A stretch of 64,000 nucleotides of DNA, taken from contig CAZULC010000005.1 of assembly GCA_964621165.1 (NCBI GenBank), positions 1 to 64,000 of the forward strand, in the 5' to 3' direction. Positions 9,643 to 18,430 of the stretch are shown in pieces. The first letter of the stretch is position 1. Each line of letters begins with the position of its first letter. The notes beneath the pieces were generated by a model. The model did no database searches. It was not told the origin of the DNA and saw only the letters and a program-made list of their open reading frames with translations. The DNA is from UMGS1696 sp964621165 (GTDB lineage: Bacteria; Bacillota; Clostridia; Oscillospirales; CAG-272). A program made the position numbers and the translations under genes.

Positions 9643-10662
9643 ATGCCGAACCTGCATCAGACTAAAAATTCACCATTTGATTCGGCCGCACTTGGAGTAA
9701 TCAGGGAAAATCTGGCAATTGTTGGCAAAAAAACCGCTTCGGCTGATACGGTACGGCGTGGATACTACCGTCAGGCGGCTGAGATTTTCCTCGGGAGTGA
9801 AAAGGCAGAGTATAATTATTCACCCACATACGAAAATCAGTCTCTGTTCCACGACAGCTTTAACACTCCCGAACGAAGTCTTCCACGGGAGAGTTCCACC
9901 GCACTTGACGAGTTTCACGAGGACAACGGACGGGACGCTACAAAGTCAGCCGAGACAGCGGTGTTGTATGAACAGCTCCTTGGAGAATGCGGCAGTCTCA
10001 TAACCCCCGACTACGCAGTCTTCTGTTTGGAATTCGCAAAAGCCACTAGAAACGCGAACTTTAGTTCCCGTCAGTCGGTTGAAGATGATGTGGCAAAAAT
10101 AGCGTATATGCAGAACACCTATTCGGATAAAGCCTACCGAATCCTGAGTCCCACCGGAAAAACCGCGGCGATGTACTTTCCCGGATTCCGCGAAGCCTGC
10201 GAGGAAGTGTACTACGAACGCTGCTCCCACACCCTGCTTCCGGTATATTCATCCTCCGACGGGGTTCTGCTGTCGTTCTACAAGCTGCTGTTGAAATACG
10301 ATTTGCGCATTGTCCGCTCATGTACGGTCAAAACAAACGACGAAGGCTACATGAAATACGCTCTCGCAGCCAAATATACGCCGGAAAACAGCGAAATTCA
10401 GGCGGAAAACATGGATATTTCAGTGGTTCTGTCCGAGAGTGAGCGTTACGGCGACTTTATTTCAGCCTGCGAGGTTTTCGGCGCGTCAGTGATAACGGTA
10501 AACTCTATAACTCTTAACTACACCGACGACGGCTGCGGAATCCTGCTCCAACTCGACACAAGCAAAGCCGACGTGGAAGGACTGCGACTGTTTTTGGATT
10601 CCTCGAGAGTTCGGTGCAGCATAATCGGTCAGTATGACGCGGTCAGGGCAAAAAAATGCTGA
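9643..10662 (+). CDS. Protein of unknown function translationally linked to htpG
   Basis: 339 residues; I do not recognise the family. There is no signal peptide or membrane segment, so it is cytosolic. The first ~110 residues are polar and probably partly disordered (many Ser, Glu, Asn and Tyr). A helical middle (about 115-205) contains AETAVLYEQLLGECG and CLEFAKATRNANF. The C-terminal ~140 residues look alpha/beta. The stretch MDISVVLSESERYGDF followed by VITVNSITLNYTDDGC resembles the beta-alpha-beta-beta rhythm of an ACT-like small regulatory domain; that is inference only. The start codon lies 3 bp after the htpG stop, so the two are almost certainly co-translated. A link to chaperone function is suggested only by this position. 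Confidence 0.7.
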   Translation: MPNLHQTKNSPFDSAALGVIRENLAIVGKKTASADTVRRGYYRQAAEIFLGSEKAEYNYSPTYENQSLFHDSFNTPERSLPRESSTALDEFHEDNGRDATKSAETAVLYEQLLGECGSLITPDYAVFCLEFAKATRNANFSSRQSVEDDVAKIAYMQNTYSDKAYRILSPTGKTAAMYFPGFREACEEVYYERCSHTLLPVYSSSDGVLLSFYKLLLKYDLRIVRSCTVKTNDEGYMKYALAAKYTPENSEIQAENMDISVVLSESERYGDFISACEVFGASVITVNSITLNYTDDGCGILLQLDTSKADVEGLRLFLDSSRVRCSIIGQYDAVRAKKC

Positions 10663-10795
10663 TTCCATTAAAGTTCAACTGTTCTTTTGTCCAAACATTT
10701 CGTCTGATACGTGACTGCTTTTATACCCGTTCATTTGTTTCACATAAAGCATTTCAGATCCGCACAAACAAAATCAAAAGGGAAAGGTTATTATT

Positions 10796-12541
10796 ATGGA
10801 AGAATACAAAAAGAGATACCTTGAGTGGCTGAACTCCGACAAGGTTGACTCCGCCACAAAAGCCGAACTTAAATCCATCGAAAACAACGAAGAAGAAATC
10901 GAAATGCGCTTCGGCTCCTACATGGAGTTCGGCACCGGCGGACTTCGAGCAAAAATGGGCGCGGGCTGTGGCATGATGAATATTTATACAGTAGCTCAGT
11001 CCACTGAAGGAGTCGCGCGAGTCATTGAATCCTTAGGGGATGACGCAAAGGCCCGGGGAGTCATGATCGGATGCGACAGCCGGAACAACTCTTCCCTCTA
11101 TGCCCGCAGATGTGCCGAAGTCCTGACCGCACACGGAATCAAGTGCTACCTCTTTGACGAGCTTCGCCCAACACCAATGCTCTCCGCCGGAGTCCGCCAC
11201 TTCGGATGCATCGCCGGAATTAACATCACCGCGTCCCACAACCCTGCCGCGTACAACGGCTACAAGCTCTACTGGGAAGACGGCGCTCAGCCCACCTCAG
11301 CCATGGCCGACAAGGTTTCCTCCTACATCCGTGAGGCTGACATTTTCGAAGGAGTTCCATCGCGTGACAAATGCAACGAAGACTTGATTGTATCCGTCGG
11401 CGCTGATTTTGACGAAATTTTCATGAAAAATGTAATCGCCGAGCAGGTTTACCCCGACGTCATCAGCATAGCCGCGGACGAACTCAAGATTGTCTACACT
11501 CCCCTCTGCGGCGCAGGCTACAGAATCGTTCCCGAAGTACTCCGCCGGATTGGAATCAAGCACCTCTCCCTCGTCGACAGCCAGATCAAGCCCGACGGCA
11601 ATTTCCCGGGGCTGGCAAAACCCAATCCTGAATACCCCGCCGCTTTCGCCGAAGGAATCAAAATTGCCTCCGAGGTCAACTCTAATCTGATTATAGCCAC
11701 CGACCCTGACTGCGACCGTGTAGGCGTAATGGCCCGCGACAAGTCTGGCGAGTTCAAGTGCATCACAGGCAACCAGATGGGTTCGCTTCTGCTTGACTAC
11801 ATCTTCTCCGCCCTCGAGGAACAGGGACGCATGCCAGAGGACGGCTACGCAATCAAGACAATCGTCACCAGTGAAATGGCTACAAAAATCTGTGCTGAAC
11901 ACGGCGTGGATTTGTACAATGTGCTGACCGGATTCAAGTTTATCGCAGAGGTTATCGGCGAGCATGAGACTCGCGGTGACGGAACATATCTCCTCGGTTA
12001 CGAAGAGAGCTACGGTTACATGAAGGGACAGTACTCCCGCGACAAAGATGGCGTGGTGGCTTCCATGCTGATTTGCGAGATGGCGGCATACTATTCCCTG
12101 AAAGGCATGACCCTGATTGACGCGGTGGAGTCCCTCTACGAAAAATACGGCTACTACACCGAAAATTCCGCCGAAATTTACATGGAAGGGCTGGACGGCA
12201 AGGAAAAAATCGCCGCTGTCATGGAAAAGCTGCGCAAAAACGAGCCTGCCGAAATCGCCGGTTCCAAAGTTGTAAACATCCGCGACTACCTTGCGGAGAC
12301 TTCAAAGAACCTGCTCACCGGTGTGATCGAAGGCACGAATCTGCCCAAGTCCAACGTGATGTACTACAAAACCGAGTCCGGAAATGTAGTTGTCGCACGT
12401 CCGTCGGGTACTGAACCGAAAATCAAGTTCTATATTTTGGCAAACGGCAAGAACGAGGCTGACGCTCAGGCTCAGGCAAAGCTCTGCACAGAGTCCCTCG
12501 AGGACATGCTGGGTCTTGCCCACGGCTCGCTGAAGAAGTAA
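10796..12541 (+). CDS. pgcA: Alpha-phosphoglucomutase / phosphomannomutase
   Basis: 581 residues, the length of Bacillus PgcA-type enzymes. It interconverts glucose-1-phosphate and glucose-6-phosphate (or mannose phosphates), feeding UDP-glucose, teichoic acid or glycogen synthesis. Signatures are in order: GTGGLRAKMG (about 43-52), catalytic phosphoserine loop ITASHNPAAYNGYKLYW (about 143-159), metal loop TDPDCDRVGV (about 302-311), sugar-binding GYEESYGY and phosphate-binding RPSGTEPKIKFY near 530. AAAGGGAAAGG precedes the ATG. It is probably monocistronic and ends at the convergent terminator. Confidence 0.93.
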   Translation: MEEYKKRYLEWLNSDKVDSATKAELKSIENNEEEIEMRFGSYMEFGTGGLRAKMGAGCGMMNIYTVAQSTEGVARVIESLGDDAKARGVMIGCDSRNNSSLYARRCAEVLTAHGIKCYLFDELRPTPMLSAGVRHFGCIAGINITASHNPAAYNGYKLYWEDGAQPTSAMADKVSSYIREADIFEGVPSRDKCNEDLIVSVGADFDEIFMKNVIAEQVYPDVISIAADELKIVYTPLCGAGYRIVPEVLRRIGIKHLSLVDSQIKPDGNFPGLAKPNPEYPAAFAEGIKIASEVNSNLIIATDPDCDRVGVMARDKSGEFKCITGNQMGSLLLDYIFSALEEQGRMPEDGYAIKTIVTSEMATKICAEHGVDLYNVLTGFKFIAEVIGEHETRGDGTYLLGYEESYGYMKGQYSRDKDGVVASMLICEMAAYYSLKGMTLIDAVESLYEKYGYYTENSAEIYMEGLDGKEKIAAVMEKLRKNEPAEIAGSKVVNIRDYLAETSKNLLTGVIEGTNLPKSNVMYYKTESGNVVVARPSGTEPKIKFYILANGKNEADAQAQAKLCTESLEDMLGLAHGSLKK

Positions 12542-12590
12542 GCCTTATATAAGCAATTCTTTATAGTCAAATCCGATTTTCGACAAAGCT

Positions 12591-12630
12591 AAAACTCCAC
12601 TACAGCCAGTTCTGCAATGGAGTTTTTCTT
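12591..12630. terminator. Bidirectional terminator between pgcA and the decayed kinase
   Basis: AAAACTCCA (12591-12599) pairs with TGGAGTTTT (12618-12626), then TTCTTTATTCTTTT on the plus strand. The A-run gives a U-tract on the minus strand as well. Confidence 0.8.
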
Positions 12631-13528
12631 TATTCTTTTGGCAGAGTCACCGTGACCGTCAGCTTTTTGTCGCTGTAGTTTGCGGAAATTGAGCTGTTCA
12701 TCTGCTCCATCAGGGTTCGTGCGATTGCAAGGCCAAGTCCGATGGATTTTCTCGCGTCTTCAACTGTGTAAAATCTGTCGAACAGCCGCCCCACTTGCAC
12801 TTCATCCATTCCCGTGGCGGTGTTGGCGAAGGTTATCTCTACATCTACTGTAATCTTGTCGTCATTGTCGCCTGAACTGTACTTTACCGCGTTTTGAAGA
12901 ATATTTGAAAACACCCGTTGTAGCGCAGATCTGTTGAGAATCCACACTATTTTTTCGTCGGGGATTTCGATGTTCGGCACGATTTCCCGCTCTGTCAGCG
13001 TGGTATAAAACGCGGCGTACCCCTCAAGAAGTCCGTTGATGACGGTCGGTTCCTTTTCGTTTGTAGGACGGTCCTCAGATATGATGACGGAATAGCGGAA
13101 CATCTCCTCGGTCAAATCGGTGAGGATATCCGTCCGGTTCCGCATTACTGAAACATAACGCTTCATTTCGGCTGACTTTTCATATCCCGGCAGTTGTTCG
13201 AGAAGGTCGAGGTAGCCACAGATGTCAGTCAGGGGCGTGCGAAGGTCATGGAGATGTTGGTGACAGCACTTTTTAGCTCATTGTCGTCATGTTTGAACCG
13301 CCGCTGTTCCTCGCGAAGCTTTCTCAGCTGTACACTCACCGAATCCGCGAGACTGCGCATGTATTTGTCAGCGAAGGATATGCCTACAAGAGTATTTGTG
13401 TCGTTCACGAGCCGGTCGGCAATGTCTTCCTCAATTTCCCGTGCGGACTTTTGAAGAGGGTGGATTTTCACGTACATTGCGGCGATCACAGCTGTCAGGA
13501 AGACGACGAGAGTCCATAACAAAAACAT
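12630..13528 (-). pseudogene. Sensor histidine kinase broken in the H-box
   Basis: The N-terminal piece (13528-13229) has one membrane helix (FLLWTLVVFLTAVIAAMY), a coiled linker and the start of the dimerisation helix. It then reads ISMTFARP and stops. Adding one C near 13250 turns this into ISHDLRTPLTDICGYLDLL and joins, with no stop, to the rest (to 12630). The missing base is in a C-run within the codon for the phospho-accepting His. The ATPase half keeps the N-box FSNILQNAVKYS and the G-box SIGLGLAIA. Intact relatives are small one-helix kinases usually encoded beside a response regulator and an ABC exporter. Both neighbours here are also broken, so this is probably a dead gene. Confidence 0.82.
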
Positions 13529-13540
13529 TATATTCTATCA

Positions 13541-13816
13541 ACCGGAGGTAGATTGACGGCGTTTCCACCACGGCTCCCATGCGACGGCGGGATTTTGTTA
13601 TGCTCGGCGAGGTATTTTTATTCCGTAGAGTGAATATTCGACCGAGGTGGGATTTTGCAGCCCACAGATCAGCCGGATCAGTGTGGTTTTGCCCGCGCCG
13701 TTTTTGCCGACGAAGCCATAGATTGAGCCTTTCGGCACGTTCATTGTGAGTCCGTTCACTGCTTTGAACTGTTTATAATTTTTACACAAAGCCTTTGTTT
13801 GAAGAACATAGTTCAT
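13541..13816 (-). pseudogene. 5' remnant of an ABC exporter ATPase
   Basis: The 72-residue open frame begins MNYVLQTKALCKNYKQF and contains a perfect Walker A (GKNGAGKTT) followed by LIRLICGLQNPTS. The frame then breaks. Adding one A to the A5 run (+ strand T5 at 13615-13619) continues LYGIKNTSPSITKSRRR and MGAVVETPSIYLR, which is the Q-loop region of lantibiotic/bacitracin-type exporters. After that the sequence runs directly into the kinase start. The signature motif, Walker B and the permease are absent, so about two thirds of the gene was deleted. Confidence 0.85.
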
Positions 13817-13950
13817 AAAATTACCGCCTTTATACGAAGCGTATATTATAGCGCAAAGCAGTTGAGTTTTCGGTAAAGGATTTGGTTGAGATTTTTTTGT
13901 TTTGGATGAAATTATGGTAAAATCAGGTTATTTTGGCAGATATGAGGCAA

Positions 13951-14641
13951 TTATTTTTCTTTTTCCTTCATTTTGAAGCCGATTCCCCAGACGGATTCTA
14001 TGTAGTCCCGGTCGTTCAACATGGCGGAGCTTGGCGCGGAGGTAGCTGATGTGGGTTTTCAGGGAGCATTCGGTGCAGTCAGGGGTGGCGTCGGCGATGT
14101 TTTCAAGAAGGGGGTCTTGGTCGTGACCAGATTCAGGTTCTGCATGAGCAGCTTGAGTATGGCGTACTCCGTGCGGGTCAGGCGGACTTCCGTTTCACAT
14201 ACGGCGGCGGTGTGGCTGTTGGGAGTGAGGGTCAGGTCATCGTAGGTCGGAGTTCGGGGTTTTTGAGTTGGCGCAGACCGATTTACGCAGCTGGACCGTG
14301 ATTCTGGCGAGAAGCTCCTTTATGTTTAACGGTTTTGTCACGTAGTCAACCGCGCCGTCCAACAGAAGCTTTACTTTATTGTCCATACCAACCTTTGCGC
14401 TGAGGACAATTGTAGGGATTCCCTTGATTTTCGGCAGAACTTCCTCACCGGACAGTCCGGGAAGCATGAGGTCGAGAAGAACCAGGTCGGGAAAGACTTG
14501 TTTATCGTCGGATTTGTCGAGGAGAAGGAGGGGCTTCCGTTCCGGAGTAGGCTCGAGATACAGAATAGCCGTCCCGGGTGAGGGCTTCCTCGAGGAGATT
14601 GCCGATTGTAATGTCGTCGTCAATTATCAAATGTGTTTCAT
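13951..14641 (-). pseudogene. OmpR-type response regulator with several frameshifts
   Basis: Reading across frames reconstructs a whole OmpR-family regulator. The pieces are THLIIDDDITIGNLLEEAL (acidic pocket), TRDGYSVSRAYSGTEA, then DLVLLDLMLPGLSGEEVLP with the phospho-Asp, VLSAKV, and YVTKPLNIKELLARI. Then come LTLTPNSHT, RLTRTEYAILKLLMQN, a LLENIADATPDCTECSLK piece and finally RDYIESVWGIGFKMKEKEK. Joining them needs frame changes just after the ATG (14641), at the G4 run 14530-14533, between receiver and DNA-binding domain near 14245, at the G5 run 14110-14114, and near 14008. Five indels in 690 bp mean a decayed gene, unless the assembly is locally poor. Confidence 0.85.
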
Positions 14642-14664
14642 ATTAAACTTCCATATTATAAGAA

Positions 14665-14702
14665 AAACGGCAGGGTGAGGGGGATTTCCTACTCCGCCGT
14701 TT
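14665..14702 (-). terminator. Terminator of the fucosidase gene
   Basis: AAACGGC (14665-14671) pairs perfectly with GCCGTTT (14696-14702). On the minus strand the hairpin is followed by TTTTTC. Confidence 0.8.
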
Positions 14703-14726
14703 GGTCAGCATCGTTATTTCTATGAA

Positions 14727-16124
14727 TTATTCCGTGTAGACTGTGATGTTCCTCAGCTTTACTTTGTCCCTTGCGGATGTGATGTAGAGGATGAGTTTTT
14801 CCGCGTTGCAGTCCACGGGGCAGATTTTCTTATGTCCTACAGTAAAGCCGCGGTAGATGGGATCCTTGCCGTCGTAGATTTTGAAGGATTCGATTCGCTG
14901 GCCCTTGGATATTTCTTCTTCCAGTGTGATGAAACGGATGTATTTTTTCCCGTCAAAGTCAAGCTCATACTTGCACTGGGTGTCGCCCGCGGTTTCAAGT
15001 TCGGTCAGCCTGTACTCCACCTTTTTTTCCTCGCCGAAGCAGTGGTTTAGCACTTTGCCAAACTTTCCAAGAGTTTCAATGTCGCGGGGGTCGAATCTGC
15101 CGCTGGGCATTGGGGGGATGTTGAGGTTGAATCCCGTGTTTCCGCCGACGGAGCGCATGTAGGTTCTGAACAGCCGCTCAACCGAATGGGGGTCCTCATT
15201 GGGGTGATAGAACCAGCCCCGTCTGATGGACATGTCGATTTCGGAGCCGCAGAACACCAGTCCTTTTGAGTACATGATGTTTGAGAGGTCGCCCACGTTG
15301 CCGTCGGGATTGTACATGTGGGTGAGGTCTCCTTCCAGTGGTGCGCCGTTTGTCTGGGGTTCGGCGTTGTAGCACAGCTCTCCGGGAACCACGGCCCACT
15401 CGGACTGACGCGCACTTCCGGCTTCGTTTCCACACCAGCGAACGTCAGGACCCGCGTCGTGGAAGATTACGGCATTCGGCTGATATTTGCGGATGAGGGA
15501 AATGTAGCGGGGAAAGTCGTAGGTCTGCTTTTTGCCGTTGGGTCCTTCCCCGCAGGCTCCGTCGAACCAGACCTCGAACAGCTCGCCGTAGTTTGTGAGA
15601 AGCTCAGTCAGCTGATTACAGTAGTAATCGTTGTACCCGTCAGTGCCGTAGTACTTTGAGTTTCTGTCCCACGGTGAGAGATACACGCCGAACTTGATTC
15701 CTCCCCGTCTGCATGCCTCAGCACACTCGCGTACAACGTCACCATTTCCGTCCCGCCATTTGCTGTACTTGACGGAATGGGTAGTGTAGGCGCTGGGCCA
15801 GAGACAGAATCCGTCGTGGTGCTTTGCGGTGAGGATGATTCCCTTCATCCCGGCGGACTTTACGGCTTCCACCCATTCGTCGCAGTTGAGGTCCGTGGGG
15901 TTGAAGATGTTCGGGTCTTCGTCGCCCAACCCCCACTCCTTGCCGGTGTAGGTGTTTACGGTAAAATGGACGAAGGCGTAGAACTCCGTGTCGTACCAGT
16001 CAAGCTGTCTCTTGGATGGCTTCACTGACGCCGCAGTTCTGAGGAACTCCTTCATCCCCATAGCCGCGGCAGGCTTATCCGACTCCGCTGAGCCTGATAC
16101 GGGAATATTGTCTCCCGCTGACAT
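14727..16124 (-). CDS. Alpha-L-fucosidase, glycoside hydrolase family 29
   Basis: About 465 residues from the start at 16124. The open frame extends upstream to 16217, but the extra ~30 residues fall inside a repeat element. GAAAGA lies before the 16124 ATG, and a shorter start (MGMKEFL, 16061) is also possible. The (beta/alpha)8 domain shows WYDTEFYAFVHFTVNTYTG, ILTAKHHDGFCLWPSAYT and EVWFDGACGEG, in which the Asp is the catalytic nucleophile of GH29. A C-terminal beta domain follows (about 340 to end). It releases alpha-linked L-fucose from glycans by a retaining mechanism. No signal peptide is seen, so it acts on imported oligosaccharides; no importer or fucose pathway gene is adjacent. 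Confidence 0.93.
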   Translation of the reverse strand: MSAGDNIPVSGSAESDKPAAAMGMKEFLRTAASVKPSKRQLDWYDTEFYAFVHFTVNTYTGKEWGLGDEDPNIFNPTDLNCDEWVEAVKSAGMKGIILTAKHHDGFCLWPSAYTTHSVKYSKWRDGNGDVVRECAEACRRGGIKFGVYLSPWDRNSKYYGTDGYNDYYCNQLTELLTNYGELFEVWFDGACGEGPNGKKQTYDFPRYISLIRKYQPNAVIFHDAGPDVRWCGNEAGSARQSEWAVVPGELCYNAEPQTNGAPLEGDLTHMYNPDGNVGDLSNIMYSKGLVFCGSEIDMSIRRGWFYHPNEDPHSVERLFRTYMRSVGGNTGFNLNIPPMPSGRFDPRDIETLGKFGKVLNHCFGEEKKVEYRLTELETAGDTQCKYELDFDGKKYIRFITLEEEISKGQRIESFKIYDGKDPIYRGFTVGHKKICPVDCNAEKLILYITSARDKVKLRNITVYTE

Positions 16125-16161
16125 TTGTCTTTCTTTCAAGTCTATATACCTCCCAGTAGTG

Positions 16162-16370
16162 CTAAGGCACCACCGCACAAACCATGATGGCACATCTGCT
16201 TGCATGTTCTCCTTCAAGCTTCACAAATACGCCTTGATTATAGTATAAACCGGCAGCGAATTTGTATTTGCTTGATGGAGTTTACAAGTAAACTCCTAAA
16301 ACCTGACTGAGCATCTGTAACATTAGTAAGCCTTGGCTTACGTTGCAAATCTGTGTGGTGTCACCCTTAA
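16162..16370 (-). repeat. Dispersed imperfect-palindrome element, copy A
   Basis: About 209 bp. Read on the minus strand it begins TTAAGGGTGACACCACACAG (16370 inward) and ends GTTTGTGCGGTGGTGCCTTAG (to 16162), two ends that are imperfect inverted repeats. An inner arm pair GCAAATAC / GTATTTGTG flanks a central TATACTATAATCAAGG block. Copy B at 50930-51106 (plus strand) shares both ends and the core. Copy A carries an extra ~30-bp segment in its left half, including the palindrome GGAGTTTACTTGTAAACTCC. It encodes no plausible protein. Confidence 0.8.
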
Positions 16371-16385
16371 TATAATTTAATACTG

Positions 16386-16793
16386 TCATAAAATCCGCAC
16401 ATTGAATCGCTTGCTGCAGCGGGGGCAAGTGGTGGTGTGCTTTCCCTTTTGGTTGGGAAGCCTTATTATGGCGCGGCAGCCCGGGCATTTTCTATAGCGG
16501 TAGGTCTTGCGGTCGCGAAAACGGTCGCGCTGATAGGAAAACCAGTTTTTCACTGGATTCCATAATTTAAGGAAGACCTGATTCTCTGCCCGTCTTTTGT
16601 CAGCTTTTTTTGACAATACTCTGTACATGATAAAAACCACGACAAGCGTAGACAGCACAGAAAATCCCGCCCAGCCGGTTATGGAATGCAGCAGGCACAA
16701 AAGCAGGCACATCACAAAAAGTCCATAGTACATCTCGTCGATTCCGTACCGCCCGTACATGAACCGCATCATTTTCTGAGTAAATTTATTCAT
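16386..16793 (-). CDS. Small membrane protein with C-terminal zinc ribbon
   Basis: 135 residues. The start at 16793 has AAAGGT 11 nt upstream; a longer open frame to 16856 lacks an RBS. Residues ~22-58 form two closely spaced hydrophobic helices (YGLFVMCLLLCLLHSI and FSVLSTLVVVFIMYRVL). A basic linker follows, then a Cys4 zinc ribbon: CPGCRAIIRLP and CPRCSKRF, two CxxC knuckles 20 residues apart. Similar short proteins are common in Clostridia and have no established function. Repeat copy A starts 15 bp beyond its stop codon. Confidence 0.72.
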   Translation of the reverse strand: MNKFTQKMMRFMYGRYGIDEMYYGLFVMCLLLCLLHSITGWAGFSVLSTLVVVFIMYRVLSKKADKRRAENQVFLKLWNPVKNWFSYQRDRFRDRKTYRYRKCPGCRAIIRLPNQKGKHTTTCPRCSKRFNVRIL

Positions 16794-17098
16794 ACAATAC
16801 AACCTTTCATCAAATGAATTTTTCTTCTCTTTCAGCCGGCGTTGTTCTGTCAACAAATATTTTTATGTAAGTGACCGACCGACAAGGTTCTCCTAACCTA
16901 TAGGGTTATTTTATCGCATTTTCAGCTTGATTTATAGTTATTTTTGAGGCGGTTATTTAAATTTTTTATGTCGGGCTTGTTGATGAAATGTATTTTAATA
17001 GAAGCGTAACGAATGATTCACAAAATGACTTGATTCATGCATGGGAAAAGCGGGAAGTTGGCGATGAGAAAACCGGGCTTTCCGCTTATGCCTACATT

Positions 17099-17127
17099 AT
17101 TATATGCGAACGCGGGGGTTATGTCAA
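17099..17127 (-). promoter_or_regulatory. Perfect sigma-A promoter, ~300 nt upstream of the zinc-ribbon gene
   Basis: On the minus strand TTGACA (17127-17122), 17 bp, TATAAT (17104-17099). The next minus-strand gene starts only at 16793, so the transcript has a ~300-nt leader. The 16794-17098 stretch is otherwise AT-rich; I see one small hairpin (AGGTT..AACCT) and no convincing coding sequence. Confidence 0.8.
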
Positions 17128-17149
17128 GGGGATTTTTCACCGTCGGGAG

Positions 17150-18235
17150 TTATTTTTTCAGGCGGGCAAGGATGTCGTCGCGGACGGAATTTCCATATTT
17201 GTCGAGGGCAGCAAAATCCATGGCTGACTTGTAGATTTCCTCAACGGCAAAGTGGCACCGGGCGGCTTGGGACAGGTACGCGCAGGCTTCGTTTATAGCT
17301 GAGTCGTAGATTTCGCCTTCGAACTTGATCTGACCCCGCTTTTCCGCGAAGACTTCCCTGTCAGTGAACCTCGGCATGGCGATTCTTGAGTCGGTTTCAC
17401 GTGGGGAGGCGGTAGTGAACAAAACTCCGGCTTCGGGGACGAAAATTCTCGTGATGATTCCGGCAATGGGCAATGTTGTCACCGTAATACTGTATCTGTT
17501 TTTTACAAGGGATTCGGCAAGATGGGAAAGAAAATGCGGCGCGGTGACGGCATAATCTTCCACGGCAAAGGTGAGTTCCGCTGTCCGTGGTTTGGTTGAG
17601 TACAAGCCGCGCATGGTGATTCCGTGGGAGTAGAGGGTTACTTTTGACCCGTAGGCGGTTTTCGCGGGTTTGGGCAGGCGGGAGATCAGTCGGCCAATGA
17701 ATCCGTCGGCTTTTTCACGGAGGTAGATACAGTTCGAATTGTGTAAAATACTACGGCAGACTGAACCGGCACAGCAGAGGAAGTTATATGCTTCGTCGTA
17801 GGCGGCGGATTTTTCGTCGAGTATGTCCGTAAGCTCTTGCCGGTGTTCTTCAAGCGGAGCGGGATTCCAGAATTTCGACACATCTACAAGAGTGGAAGCC
17901 GCACCGGGGTAAATCATATCGCGGACGTGTGGCGCTGTTCCGTCGAGGATTGCTATACGGTCGTCGATGACCACAGCGTCAAGTGAATCGGGGTCCGAAC
18001 CGCAGAGGTAGCAGGCGCAGGAATACCCCTTTTTTTGGGCAGCGGATGCGGCTTTTTTCATGAGGGTGCTTTTTCCGCTTCCGGAGCCGCCTTTGATGAC
18101 GTAAACCCGCTCAAGCTTCCGTTCGTCGGCGATTATGTGGTAGGAGCTTTGGAAGCCCTGTTCGGTGTTTGCTCCGGCGAAGAGAGTGTGCGCTGAATCG
18201 TTAAGCAGGGTGTAGTTATTGTAGAAAGAAAACAT
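17150..18235 (-). CDS. P-loop ATPase of the PRK06851 type, function unknown
   Basis: 361 residues. Walker A is GGSGSGKSTLMKKAA (about 49-63). A probable Walker B region is AVVIDDRIAILDGT (about 86-99), followed by the conserved APHVRDMIYPGAA. A helical middle and an alpha/beta C-terminal half complete it. There are no membrane helices. The architecture matches a clostridial group of cytosolic ATPases annotated only by number. What it acts on is not known, and its neighbours (ilvE upstream, zinc-ribbon protein downstream) give no clue. The start is chosen at the first Met. Confidence 0.72.
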   Translation of the reverse strand: MFSFYNNYTLLNDSAHTLFAGANTEQGFQSSYHIIADERKLERVYVIKGGSGSGKSTLMKKAASAAQKKGYSCACYLCGSDPDSLDAVVIDDRIAILDGTAPHVRDMIYPGAASTLVDVSKFWNPAPLEEHRQELTDILDEKSAAYDEAYNFLCCAGSVCRSILHNSNCIYLREKADGFIGRLISRLPKPAKTAYGSKVTLYSHGITMRGLYSTKPRTAELTFAVEDYAVTAPHFLSHLAESLVKNRYSITVTTLPIAGIITRIFVPEAGVLFTTASPRETDSRIAMPRFTDREVFAEKRGQIKFEGEIYDSAINEACAYLSQAARCHFAVEEIYKSAMDFAALDKYGNSVRDDILARLKK

Positions 18236-18430
18236 AAAATTCTCCTGAAAAGTTGATTGAACTGCAATTCAATATCAGCTTATGCGGAGAATTCACGGTG
18301 GTGCAGAAGAAAACGAAAAAAAACCGCCGAAGCAGACCGCGAAAATCACAGCCGCCCAAGCGGATTTAGTATTAGGCTTAAACTTTGCGTTATCGGACTA
18401 ATATAGGGTCGTGAAAAGTGCTGTTTTACC

